Below, piece by piece: positions 46,967 to 59,111 of a DNA stretch of 64,000 nucleotides (position 1 is the first letter of the stretch; every line of letters begins with the position of its first letter). This DNA is from Nyssa sinensis. Lineage: Eukaryota > Streptophyta > Magnoliopsida > Cornales > Nyssaceae. Under the pieces are notes generated by a model. The model made no database searches. It saw only the letters and a program-made list of their open reading frames with translations, and was not told the DNA's origin. Both the position numbers and the translations under genes were made by a program. Where the stretch lies: positions 56,155,882 to 56,219,881 of the forward strand of contig CM018032.1 of NCBI GenBank assembly GCA_008638375.1. Direction: 5' to 3'.

Positions 46967-47978
46967 ATTTGATAATCTTTCATTGATTTTTTTTTCTGGG
47001 TATTTGCAGGCTTGAACAGATGCAGGAAGAGCTGTAGACTGAGGTGGTTGAACTATCTGACGCCAAATATAAAAAGAGGAGGCTTTGCATCTGATGAAGT
47101 TGATCTCATGATCAGGCTTCATAAACTGTTAGGCAATAGGCAAGTATAATATAAAAAATTATCCTAATTAAAAATTGAAGGTGCCCCATAGAAATTTCAG
47201 GAAAAAAATTCTATTAGTATTGCTCAACTGTTTGATTACATAAAAATTCTATTATTAAAACATTATTTCAATTTTATTCTAATATATATGTATATAAAAA
47301 TTTAATATTGAGCTGTTTACCACTTCCACGCATAAAGAAAGTATATTAATCATAATTATTATTATAATTAGGACAGATAAATAATTAAGAAAGGTATTAT
47401 TTAATTGTTTAATCTTCAAACAATATAAAATTATTTTGGAAATCACTTTGTCTGGAGTCACAAGACCAGTCTTGTTGTGTAACCTTAAAAATATAAAAAT
47501 TGGTAGTTGCAAATTTGCTATTTCCTTTTTTTCTCTCCGTCTCTGGGAGGAGGCCACATATGACAAGGTAGTGCTCTCTCTCATCAAGAGTCACTGATGT
47601 ATTTCTCTTAGTGCATCCCAAATGCTTCTGCAACTGTTTATAGGTTTATTCTTACTTATCTGTTACTTGTTTTGTTTAAACAGATGGTCGCTGATTGCCG
47701 GTAGACTCCCGGGGAGAACTGCAAATGATGTGAAGAACTATTGGAACACCCACCTGCAGAAGAAGACAGTTGCTCGCGGGGAAGAGGTGAAAACCGAAGC
47801 CCAGAAGACCATTGAAAACAAAATCATAAAGCCTCGACCTCGGACCTTCTCTAAAAATTTTACTTTGTTGAGGGGAAATAATCTCACTGTAGATGACATT
47901 CAATCAGGAGATAGTCTCCTGCACCAACTCAACTCCAACATCTCCTCTAGATGTTGGTGGAATTCCATGGTGGGATGA
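46793..47978 (+). CDS. R2R3-MYB transcription factor MYB-2 (subgroup 6), C-terminally truncated by frameshift
   Basis: Exons are 46793-46913, 47010-47139 and 47684-47978, giving 181 residues. Exon lengths 121 and 130 match MYB-1 exactly. The MYB domain is intact: [28 protein letters not shown], the bHLH-contact motif, [17 protein letters not shown], then KPRPRTF. Intron 2 uses a GC donor (GCAAGT at 47140). One extra C at 47918-47919, compared with MYB-1, shifts the frame after GDSL; about 18 foreign residues ending CWWNSMVG follow before a stop. The acidic activation region therefore is not made. The product could bind DNA and bHLH partners without activating, or be inactive; a base error in the assembly would also explain it. 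R2 has LTPN where relatives have LRPN or LKPD. Confidence 0.88.
47140..47683 (+). other. MYB-2 intron 2, GC-AG, 544 bp
   Basis: The donor is GCAAGT and the acceptor TTTAAACAG. Shared words with MYB-1 intron 2 include TTGAGCTGTTTACCACTTCC and AAAATTATTTTGGAAATC. It lacks about 800 bp that are present in MYB-1. Confidence 0.75.
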
Positions 47979-48186
47979 CTTGCTTGTTGACAAGGAAATT
48001 GATAATGGAAAAAGCTGGTCCATAAGTGGTTTGGAAGAGCAACCCACAACAGGCCTTTGGAATTGCGAAGAAACGACACTCGGAGAAATAGCAGGTAACA
48101 GTTCTAGTGTTGATGAAGAACTCCTGAATGGCTGGAGTGACCTCTCCATTGATGTGGACCTCTGGGATCTTTTAAGTAATGAATAG
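47920..48186 (+). pseudogene. Out-of-frame C-terminal region of MYB-2
   Basis: In the +1 frame the sequence continues [36 protein letters not shown] and [12 protein letters not shown] before TAG at 48184-48186. It aligns along its length with the C-terminus of MYB-1 without further lesions. That the region is otherwise intact shows the shift is recent, or is a sequencing error. Confidence 0.85.
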
Positions 48187-49635
48187 GAAGCAGCGTTGTA
48201 ATGCTTTTGCACTTTTAATTATTTCCTAGCAGTGTAATTAATGTTAAGTAACGAGATGAAGTGAAGTGCGCCGACATATTATATTACAGGTACTTTTTCT
48301 GAAAAAAAAGTGTAATATTCTACACTTTTTAATAAAAACAATCTGCCTTAACAAAAGTATAAATTTTATAATTTTTTGAAGCTTTAGGGATTCGAAAAAA
48401 AATTTTAATTGTTATTAATTTTATTAAGCTTTTGGTCACATGTTGAATGTTAAAAAGTGACTTTCATTGTAAAAATTTGTTAAAAATAAAAAAAAAAAAA
48501 ACCAATATTTAAAGTTATGAAAGCATCAATTTTACACTATCCCAAAAGTGTAAAATTTACGGTTTTTGAACCTTATCAAATTTATTCTTTATGAATGTAT
48601 GGAATTGACATCGAGTCACGTGATTTTATTCAAAGTATTGGGAATCCTTTTTATTCCCACTGTTTATTTCTTGAGGCCACCAAAACCATGACATGGGATG
48701 AAGAAACTGACCATCATGTACACAGGCTAATCCTTACAAGTAACAAATTCCAACTTGTTATCATGATACAATGAGGAAAGATGCATATCAGTCCAACAGA
48801 CCTATAGCTACAAGAATAAACATGGGTTCTTATATAGGTTACCCTGGGTTGGCGGGCACTTCTTGATTTTGGATAAGAGTCACCTAATATTGGTATTGGA
48901 GATCGTGATTTGTACGATGATTTCATGGGAGTTGCAAGGTTTGGTGATGGTTGACGGATAGGATTTGCAACATATGGTCTTTTTTCATCTCATGTCTTTC
49001 GCATCAAAGCACTATTCATGGTCTCCATCTCCATCCAAGTTGCCCAAATCGCCATCGACGACTGCAGCCATCTCCTTCTACCCTCGGCAACAACTATCAG
49101 ATAGAGGTTTGAAATTTCAAGTTTCTGACGATGAGAAAGAATGGTCATTTTTGGCGATGAGAGAGATGAGATTGTTGCGATTTCACTATAATATAAAAAG
49201 AGTTACAAATTTTATTATAAAGAGATGCACCTTTTCAACAATAAATATATAGTATTAAAGCAATGAGAAAATAATATGAAATATCAAAAAAAATTACTTA
49301 TCATAATCTACACTATCCAACATCAGCCACCCAAACATTTAATTATTGGAGGAGCTAAATTATCCCAAATAATTTTTAGGATATTAATTTTGCTTCACAA
49401 CATAATTTCATAAGAATGGTACAATGATTTAACAGTGATATTACCATCAGCCTTCCAGTGCAATACATCCCTCCTTACATTATAGAATTGAGGAACTGAA
49501 GTGATGACGCTCTTTAGGCGATCTATCCTCCTCTTTCTCCTCCTCCTCCCACCAGACGAATAAAGCTCTTCTAAATTACAGACTATAATTCCATTGACCA
49601 GTCCAACTGTTGCTATTATTAATTAAAAAATAAAT
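48187..49635. other. MYB-2 3' flank and intergenic DNA
   Basis: The first 80 bp resemble the MYB-1 3' flank. Beyond that I see no gene. Frames 48714-48926 and 48965-49252 have no recognisable domains. Confidence 0.45.
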
Positions 49636-50146
49636 GATAAATTACATTAGTTTTTTAAAAAAATTTCTAACAATTATACTGAGCTCCTATGAAGTTTTTA
49701 AAATTATAGTAATCTCTCTTATTTTATTTGACAATATATAGATACCTCATTCAAGTCAATTTTTCTTTAAAATAACAAAACTGTCTATATATTTATTTAT
49801 TTTTATAATTTTTAATTTTGACCAATTTTTTAAAACTTTTCAAAAAAAAAAATTTATTATTTTATTTAAAAATAAATTTAAGGTAAATAAATTATTTTTA
49901 TTTTATATAAAAATAAATTTAAATTTTTTATTAATATTTATTTGACAAATGAAAAAAAATGGTCAAAATTTAATATATATATATATATATATATAATGGT
50001 AGTTTTATTATTTTGAAGAAAAAAATAATTGAAGGGAGTATATGTATATTGTTAGATAAAGTAGGGGAAGCTAATATAATTTTAAAAATTTTATAAGAGG
50101 TCGGTATAATTATTAAAAAATTTAAAAAAAATTAATATAATTTATT
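49636..50146. mobile_element. Foldback MITE, copy 2, with ~150-bp inverted arms
   Basis: The left arm starts ATAAATTACATTAG and the right arm, on the other strand, ATAAATTATATTAA. The arms stay alignable for about 150 bp, through TTTTTAAAATTATAGTAATC and AAAATAACAAAACT and their counterparts. The structure can fold into a long hairpin. No coding capacity. Confidence 0.65.
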
Positions 50147-51739
50147 TATAAATAAAAAATAAAAAATTAGTTTACGATGATGAATCACTTTTTGAAGCGT
50201 GAGAGACAGATCACTTAGTGAGAAAAGAATCTCAGTTATACTGTCGTACCATCCAATGACTAATAAATATTTAGTATTGATGTAAGATTTAATACCATTT
50301 TTTTCTCCATTTGTACCATTGCACGGTGCACCATTAATGCCATTTTTTTCCCCATTTGGGGGTGCTGTCCTGGGCACCAGGATGGACAGAAGTTGCCCCA
50401 CCCCACTCCCAATCGACAAAGAGCGTACGGCAGTTTCAACGGACAGTCACGCTTTACAAACACTCTGAACCCCGAGACGACGGATGTCCGTACACTTAAA
50501 TGAATAATTTCAACATTGTTTCTTCAATAAATTAATTTGAAAATAATTGATCATGTTGATTGCATTATTGAAAGGCTCCCAAACAAAATTGAAATTGTAG
50601 CAATATGTTTCTTAGATCTTTAAGGCTCTATGCTGTCTCTGTTTTGGTTGATGGATTGGATGTCCATTAATTGGAATTGAGATTTGCGACCATCAAATGC
50701 TTTCATACACAAAGATATGCTTAGAATTTGAAAATAAATTTAAAAGAAAATGGGGGGAGGTGGGGGAAGCAATATATCTCCCCTCGTGCAAGGACTTAGT
50801 TAGTTTGGTCCTTGTAAATTATGTAACGAGCTCGACATTCCTAGTCACTCGATATGCTTAGGATTTGAAAATAACCCATCCGTTATTATATTTCAAAATC
50901 TAAATAAATTTATGTCATATAATCAAAAGTAACAAAACAATCAGAATAGTTTGAGTCATGATATAATTTAAAATTTTTACGTTTAAAAAATAGCTCAAAT
51001 TCCTCAATTCAAACATACAAAAGATATAAACCACAAGTGATTCAAATTTCACATTTTACACTTCAAACATACCCGAATGTATTGGTTATGTATCCCTTTG
51101 TACATCTCTTTCACATCAATAAAAAATTTCTGTCTTTTTGCTGATAAAAATAAAACATAATTCTGAAGTCAAAATTACAAATAATTCAAACTTGAGAGTT
51201 TACACATAGCGCAAAGGTATGGATACAAGTCTCACTTTTATGGCCAACCATGAACTCTTGCTGGTTATGATCAAACTTCACACGAATTAGTTTGGAAATA
51301 AATTTATTCTATGTCTCACCACCGATATATTTTCTGGCTATTTTTATAATGCTAACAAAATTCAAAAATAAAAATAAATAATCCAAACTCCTCATACACG
51401 AGCAAATCTTTAGAAATCATATCTGACTTCCAAAGAAAAATTCAATAATATTCTAATAAACTAATTTGAATAAATATATATATATATATATAAACTTTTA
51501 TTGTATTATTATTTATTAGAATAGAAAAATTCATATATATAAATATATCAATACATACGTTTGTATGTCTTAAATTGAAAAATGTAAGCAGATGAATATT
51601 TTTTACTTAATAAAGACGTTAAGAATTTTCTTATACGTCGACTTGGACAATAATATAAATCTTTTGTAAACACAAAGAAACAATACTTAAAAAAGATGTA
51701 CATAAATTCCCTTTTGCACAAGAACATGTGCATATGTAA
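50147..51739. other. Intergenic DNA with a possible LINE tail
   Basis: I see no gene. CACATCAATAAAAAATTTC followed by TTTTTGCTGATAAAAA at 51110-51160 resembles a LINE 3' tail. The frames 50132-50419 and 50260-50463 are unassigned. A (TA)n run lies at about 51474-51492. Confidence 0.4.
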
Positions 51740-51986
51740 CTAATTGGGTTACTTTAGTTAGTTATTCATGCCCTTTTTCAAAGGCCAGGTTATAGATTCA
51801 AATCTTATTCCTCCATTAAGAGAATGTACGTGAGGATTTATTTTTATCCAATCTGAGTCTAGAACCCGTATCTAAGAGATTTCTTAGGTATGTTGGTTTA
51901 TAATGTTGTAATGTAAGTTTATTATAATACTTGAATTGTAACACCTAATCACTTTATAAATAAAAGTTTTGCCATAAAAAAAAAAT
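51740..51986 (+). mobile_element. SINE-like element with poly-A end
   Basis: TTACTTTAGTTAGTTATTC resembles an A box and AGATTCAAATCTTATTC a B box about 50 bp later. The copy ends in TTTTGCCATAAAAAAAAA at about 51985. The total length of about 245 bp fits a plant SINE. Not assigned to a family. Confidence 0.45.
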
Positions 51987-54621
51987 TCATTGGGTAATAT
52001 TTCTCTCATAAAGTGCTTAATTAGTATAAAGTTTAACTCCAAAAGTGTTAATCCAAAAAGTTCCTAAATTTTTTTTGTTGACAAAAATACCCCTTAATGT
52101 AAAAATTCAAAAAACATGGAACATCAACCAAAAAGTATGATGCGCTCTCCTATCACGTCATCACCCAACTTTTTTAGAAATTTTAAAATTAAATAACTTG
52201 TAATATATAAATCTGTTTTTCATAAAAATTATATATTTTGGACTCTATAAAATCGAGATCTATCAAATAAGATCTCTATTGTATAGAAAATTTTATCACA
52301 AAAATTTGTGTTTTTTCGACAGAGAATTTTAATAAAAAATTTTCTATCCATAGAACTAAAACAGAGAATATTCTCTGTCCCAGAATAGAGAAATTTGATA
52401 AATTCCTTAAATAAAAAAAGTGTTATACATGTTTTTAACAATACATCAAACAATTTTTGTTTCTTAGGAAAGTGGTAATACTCCAACATTGATAAAACAA
52501 AAAAATTAGATAATGAAAACAATAAACTCAAAGAATTACAAAATCCACAATTGAGTATGAACTCAAGAAAGAGGTAGCCGCTAATTCTTCAATTGTTAGA
52601 ATTCAACCATTGGTTAATATTATGAAAGTTTTTGCCAATTATCTTCTAAAAAACAAACAAACAAACTAAAATAATATAATATTAAAGTCATTTTCAAATG
52701 CGTCATCACTTGGTCCAATTATCATATCATACCATTGCTAGTATGCATTTTTCTTTAATCATTTTTGTTTTTATTTGTTGTAATTAGAGAAGAACTATTG
52801 AATGTGTTTTGTTGTTATTTTTGTTGTAGTAATCAGTGAAGAAATGTGAAATGTATTTGATCACAACATAATCAGTAAACAAAATGTACGTGCTAAGAAT
52901 AATTTCACTTATATAAGAAACTATTTCAGGAGAGAGACTAAATGGATTCAAGAGTGTGTTGTACGGCTTGGAACAAAACTCTTCTTAATTGTTTTCCCTT
53001 TATGTAAATCTCATATGAAAAGTTTAGGCACTATATTTGGAATTAAAGTTTGCCACAATGATTGCAACGTGCCCTTTATTTTTTTTATCATAATAAACTA
53101 GTGTTACATTATAGAATGTGTATTGCTATGCCAATATAGAATTTTAAATGAAAAAAAGCACTACAGCTTGAGCATTTTTCAATTTTTTTTTGCTTGAGCT
53201 GGGTTATTATTTTTTAAACCCGCCAACCCTTCAACAATTCCTTGATAAAGCCTTAAAAAAATGTAAATTTTTTTTATAGAATTTTCTAGGCAATATATAT
53301 CTTGTTTTATAGATCTTGATTTTTAGAATTCAAATATATAAATTTTATGAAAAACAAACTTATATATTGTAAGTTATTTAATTTTGAAGTTTCAAAAATA
53401 AGTGATGACATGGCAGGTTAGGCATAGATTGGGTGAAAAAAAGCTAGAAAGAAGCTCTCTTTTTTTTTTTAAAGTAGGAAAGTGGGATAATTTTGTCATT
53501 AAAAATAAAATGATAGTACCACCTTATCACTATTGGACTTGACCACATAATTTAAAAACTCAAGGACTTTTGAAGTTAAAATATTTTTCATTGAACCTTA
53601 ACCTCTAGACACTTATTTTAAGGAACCTTTTACTAATTAATTCTAAAAAAAAATGTAAGAACAAGTTTAGTTTTAGAAAATTTAAAACATTAACCAAATT
53701 TTGCCAAGGAATGTCACGGATGTGAGATCTTTGCGATGTTCCAAAGCAATCCTCAACATTGACCAAGTCAATATACCTTTTTTTTTTTTATCAACAAAAA
53801 AGATAATTTTATTGATATAAAAGAACGAGAGATACAAATCAAATTACATCAATAGGTTAAATGCACCAAACAAGTATCACATCATATGCCAACATAAAAC
53901 CAAAACAAAGAAAAACTATTAGAAGATAATAATCAACTACTAAGTACTACACCAAAATCTCCACTACTCCCAAAAATTACAGATTTCACAATCTCAGGTA
54001 AAGTACTCAGTCCCAACACTACCTTTCACAAAACCAGGTGAATGTACTTGATCAATTATAAATTGCTAAAATCTTAAGATGTATAGATAACAATTCATGA
54101 TTGACTCCAACTAATGATTCAGGACCACAAAACAAATTTAACAACATAGGATCCGCCGGAGCTGACATATGTCAGCAAGTATCTCTTTCCTTGTGTCCCA
54201 CCAAAAAAACATAGTCCAATATTTAGTAGTCTATTTTTGAAGAATGATTCTTCAACGACAAGCAACGCTGCAATTTCATGGCTGATGTAGTAATTACTTG
54301 TCGTCGAGTTGGTCCGGGGACCCATTTTAATAAATGAATGTTGGCACTATTGATTTGGTAAATTTGGTAAAAATTGGAACAATTCAATTGCACGTGCAAC
54401 ATCCAATTGACCTGGGAACCAATCCAAGATATGGCATAAGGAAATGGAATCACGCAACTTGATACTAAATTTCATCAGCCATTTTCATTTGCATGAATGT
54501 ATGGGAAGGACACTCTCTTCGTGGATCATTTAGAATCCAAATATATATATATACACACACACTAAGTTTTACTTGAAGTTGCATTTTTGTGAAACTATCT
54601 TACATTGATAAATAAGTTTAT
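51987..54621. other. Intergenic DNA, no gene seen
   Basis: 52040-52390 is a diverged repeat of about 9230-9550. A T-run followed by ATCAACAAAAAAGATAATTT at 53780-53815 resembles a LINE tail on the - strand; the 230 bp after it may belong to the same copy. The frames 54119-54325 and 54223-54453 overlap on one strand and have no known domain. Confidence 0.4.
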
Positions 54622-54997
54622 GGATAAATTACACCGATCTTTCCAGCATTATCTGATAATGTATATATACTTTTTTCAGTCAAATTTTTTTTTTTAAATA
54701 ACAAAACTATTCCTTTTATTTATTTTTATATATTTTTTAATTTTGGCCAATTTTTTTTAACTTTTTTTAAAATATTTTTTATTATTTTATTTAAAAATAA
54801 ATTTAAGATTTTTAACAATATTTATGGAAAATGAAAAAGAATCGATCAAAATTTTAAAAATTGAAAAAAAACATGAAAATTGTAGTTTTGTTATTTTGAA
54901 GAAAAAATCGACTAAAGATGGTATTTATATATTGTTTAATAAAACATAAGAGCTCAGTATAATTTTAAAAATTTTATGAAAAGTTAGTATAATTACC
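54622..54997. mobile_element. Foldback MITE, copy 3
   Basis: The left end GGATAAATTACACCGATC and right end GTATAATTACC are inverted repeats, and the inner arms share AACAAAACTATTCC and its counterpart GTAGTTTTGTTATTTTGAAG. The sequence is clearly related to copies 1 and 2. A further possible left arm starts near 56209 (GGATAAATTATACTC). Confidence 0.6.
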
Positions 54998-55804
54998 TTA
55001 AATTTATTTTAGTTAAAAGAAAAATCAATCTAGTTGAGTACAAATTTTTTTTATGGCTACTCAAGACTAAATTAAGAAGGCGTTGCCTATCTAGTGTTTC
55101 TATTAGGGAGCAATTATTTCATGGTTATAGTTTTAAGGATAAGATGAATAGTCATATCAATGACAGGATATTGTACATGCATATATGAATAGTCATATCA
55201 ATAGAGGATATTGTACAACTGCATTATTTGTGAGATTAATCTGAGCAAAGTTCTGTATACTCCCATTCCCGTCACAAAAGAAAATTCAAAAAAAAATCTA
55301 AAAATATTAAGTCATAAACTTGTAAAGAATCAGCACGTGAGATGTTTGTCTGGTCGAACTTTCCACATTGCCCATTTGAATGACTGAATAAGAGGATATA
55401 TATATATATATATAGACACACACACACACAATAAGTTGTGGAGTGGTGTACATTCAAACCCATTTCCTCGCTTTTTGGAGACACAATAGAGGGGACAAGT
55501 GTGTGTTGAAATAGCAAATGACATTGAGTAATGAAGTTTGACTAGCATTTTTCAACTTTTTATGATAGATCCACAAAACCAAACCTTAGCAATATGATAG
55601 ATACACAAAACCAAACCTCAGCAATAAAAACAATTGTGATATATATATATATATATATATTTGAGAAGTTAAATAGATTACTAAACAAAAGTTCAAGAGT
55701 TGTAAAAGAAGGAACAAAAGCTTGGAGATCAAAAAACAAGCTTATGTTCCAATTCAAAAAGGAATTTTTGATTTTCCTCTAATGCGAAGCTGAATCTCGA
55801 ATAC

Positions 55805-55838
<34 letters not shown>

Positions 55839-57406
55839 CTAGTTTGTGGAGTGGTGTACATGATCCAAACCCATTTCCTGGCAACTTCGAGAAGTGTCTT
55901 AGACTATTATGTCTTGAAATGAAAATGACAATGAGAAATGAAGTTTGACTTTCGCATTTTCCAAATTTATGATCGATCAGATGAGAAAGGTTTTATGTCT
56001 GCTTGTAACTCACTATCTCCCAAACGAAGAAGGTGTTGAATATGTGAATTTTCCAAAAAGCTGAGTCCCAAAATCCGAGTAATTGCATATCAGGTCAAGA
56101 TTTTTTAAGAAAGGACAAGCCACTGTCCGACGTAAGCTGTTATGGGCCTTATGTCCATGGTTTTAATTTTACACATTTAACTTCAAAAAAGTAAATTATT
56201 GGATAAATTATACTCACTTCTTATGAAGTTTTAATAATTATAAAGTTTTTTTTAAAATTTTTAAAATTAAATTCTTTTTTTTGTAATTTTAGTGATAAAA
56301 AATACATATACATACCTCTCTTGTGATCCATTTTCTTTCAAAATGATAAAATTAAATCTTTTATTTTAGAAAAAATACTTAAAAAATTCTTAAAATAAAA
56401 TTTTCAATCCAAAAAATACATGATATATATATTTTCTATTGAAAAGATCAAAAAAAGAAATTTTTAATACAAAAAATTTCAATTGTTAACTTCCATCTTA
56501 ACACAATTAAAAATATTAATAATTAGATTAAAATAACTTTCAATATACATTTTAAAAAATACTAAATAGTTGATAAGATAAATTATTCAATCAAAAAAAA
56601 AAAACATTGATTATTTATCTAGATGGCCTAAAAATAAATTTTCACTTCATAAAATGTTATATTTTTTTTTTATTGAATAAGTTTTTTTGAGTTTTTTTTT
56701 TCTAAAATGTATCTTGAATGATATTTTAGTCTAATCAATAATATTTGTTAACGGTGTTAAAATGAAAGTTAATAATTAGACCTTTTAGATTAAAAGTCAT
56801 TTTTTTTTAATGGTGTTACGGTGTTAAGATTAAAAGTTTCTTTGTTGGATCTTTTAGATAAAAAAAAAAAAATGTATCATGAATTTGTTAAATTGAAAAT
56901 TTTATTTTAGGAACTTTTTAGTAATTTTTTTTATTTTATTATTATTTCATATTTTCAATTTTGACTAATTTTTAAACTTGTTTGATTTGTAAATAAATAT
57001 TGATTAAAATATTTTTTTTATCAAAAATAAAAATAAAAACTATTATCTTAAAATTTATTTTAATATAAAATGAATTTTTTAAAAATAAAAATTATAGTCA
57101 AAATTAATATTAAAACAAAATATGAGGAGTATTTTTCCTTTGGTGGGTCACGTAATAACAAACTTTTTTTTTTTTTATTGGGTAGGTCAGATACAAATAA
57201 ACTTTTACTGATGTGATTCCTTATAAAACATTTAATGATACGAGGCAGTGTGATATTATAGCTGGGACAAAACCTTGTGTAAAATGAGGTCATCCCACCC
57301 AGAAACATTGAAACTGAAACCACATTACTTTCCATGCGATGCATATATAAATGGGTCTATATAGTTGCTTTGAGGCCTCTGAAAAAAGTGCACTCTCACT
57401 TGTGTT
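54998..57406. other. Intergenic DNA upstream of MYB-3
   Basis: A duplicated stretch is visible: GTGGAGTGGTGTACAT with CAAACCCATTTCCT occurs at about 55437 and 55848, each preceded by a (TA)n run. The remainder is A/T homopolymer-rich. No gene is seen. A clear MYB-3 promoter element could not be fixed, though CATATATAAATGGG at about 57342-57355 is a likely TATA box. Confidence 0.45.
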
Positions 57407-57496
57407 TACTCTTGGTAATTGCCAGACTGGCCATGGAGAGCTTGTCAAATGTACTCTTGGTAACTGCCACAATGGGCACGAAAAGCTTGCCAAATG
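57407..57496 (+). repeat. 45-bp tandem duplication across the MYB-3 start
   Basis: Unit 1 (57407-57451) and unit 2 (57452-57496) both start TACTCTTGGTAA and end with CTTG-C/T-CAAATG. They differ at several positions. Unit 1 carries an ATG at 57433 and unit 2 one at 57472, in the same frame, so the duplication offers two start codons. Confidence 0.9.
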
Positions 57497-57823
57497 TGAG
57501 AAAAGGTGCATGGACTGAAGAAGAAGATGTCCTTTTAAGGAAGTGCGTCCACAAGTATGGAGAAGGGAATTGGCATAAGGTTCCGCAGAGACCAGGTAAG
57601 GCCCTCTTTTTTAGAGAGAGAGAGAGTGTGTGTGTGTGTGTGTGTTTTATTGGCTGGTCTATAAAACAAATTTCTTTATGGTTGTTTTTGCAGGGTTGAA
57701 CCGATGCCGGAAAAGTTGCAGATTGAGGTGGTTGAACTACCTGCGGCCAGATATCAAGACAGGAGAATTTGCATGGGACGAAGTTGATCTCATTATCAGG
57801 CTACATAAGCTTTTAGGCAACAG
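57433..57823 (+). CDS. R2R3-MYB transcription factor MYB-3 (subgroup 6 type), first two exons only
   Basis: Exon 1 is 57433-57595 and exon 2 is 57694-57823. The protein reads [48 protein letters not shown] and [19 protein letters not shown], which is all of R2 and the first half of R3 including the start of the bHLH-contact motif. Exon 2 has the family's 130 bp; its donor is GCAAGT at 57824, the same GC type as in MYB-1 and MYB-2. The third exon, expected to begin R-W-S-L-I-A, is not found before 64000. The gene is therefore either cut short, or has a second intron longer than 6.1 kb that runs out of the window. The start may be 57433 or 57472; the second gives a short leader closer to relatives. 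Confidence 0.8.
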
Positions 57824-59111
57824 GCAAGTGTCAGAAATCTCTAACTCTAAGCTACATAAACTACCAGGTATGTTTGATTCTATTTCATTATTATAATTTT
57901 TTGCGCAACTAAAATCCATTTGATAACATTCAAAGAAAATTTGCCCGTATACAAGAATTTTGACTATTATAAGAAATATTGGAATTATTAAAATGGGTTC
58001 TTTCATCTTAAATTTTTGTTTTCATTTATAAGAAAAAATGATACATTTCTCTTTTGTTTTTCATACAAAAAAAAAATTTAAGAATCATACAATCTCTCTA
58101 CTTGTGAAATAAAACTGTGTATATCTAATTCTAACCATTTTATATTATCAATCCAAATGTTATTTTTTTCACTCAAAAACTATATTTCTAAATATAAAAG
58201 CAGTCTTATTTGGGATATCCAAAGTCTTAATTTTATTTAATTTTTTTGACAAAAACATAATTACCAAATAATTAATTAGGGAAAATTCATTAATAATATT
58301 ATTAATTTTTTTGATGGTGTGAATTAAGCAATTGTGATAATATAAAGAGCACCAAAAAAAAATGTACAATCGCAACATGAGAGAGATACCAAAACGTATG
58401 GTGAGAAAAACTCTCACGGGACAGAAAAACCTACTAAAGAACAATCCATTAATAAACTAAACCAATTATAAGACACAAAACTGGCCACACTCATTACTAA
58501 TCTAGTTCTCTACATGGTATGTTACTACTAGTCAATAAGTTCTATTGTTTTCATTGTTTCCCTCTTGTCTATCGATTGCGTTTATCAACCTCTCCTTTAC
58601 TACAACATCAACTCATTCTAATCACAATTCCTATATGTGGAACCATGCTACCTAGTGTGTAACTTTTTGTTAATCTATAAACATGTTTAAAGATTTCGCT
58701 TAGAAAAACTCACATTTACCTCTGTGAAAACAGATTAAACTGAATGCGCTCACAATAATAAATATAGAACTCTTAAGAATTCAACTAGTACTATTAGTGC
58801 TTTACAAGAATACAAAATATGATCTCAAGATCACTTTCTTTAAAGCATGACACAGTTATCATCTAAACCTTAATCTGATGGAATGACGCTCAATCCACAA
58901 GGCCACACTAACCTTAATCCGCTCAACCATGCACATTCATGCAATAAACAGTCCAGTTTTGTGGAAATAAGTTTATGTAATAAATTCATCCAACATGTTG
59001 AACCAAAAATGATGCAGAACAAGTTACCGAGGCTTTTGAAAAATAATAGGAATATTCTATGTCCCATTCCCAGAAAAAAGTACTAGTCAACGCTCATAAC
59101 TCCGCTATGAC
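57824..59111. other. MYB-3 intron 2 or downstream DNA
   Basis: Just after the donor the frame stays open and reads KLHKLPG, echoing RLHKLLG upstream, which suggests a short local copy. No exon 3 sequence is found. Frames 58169-58444 and 58883-59086 are unassigned. Confidence 0.4.
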
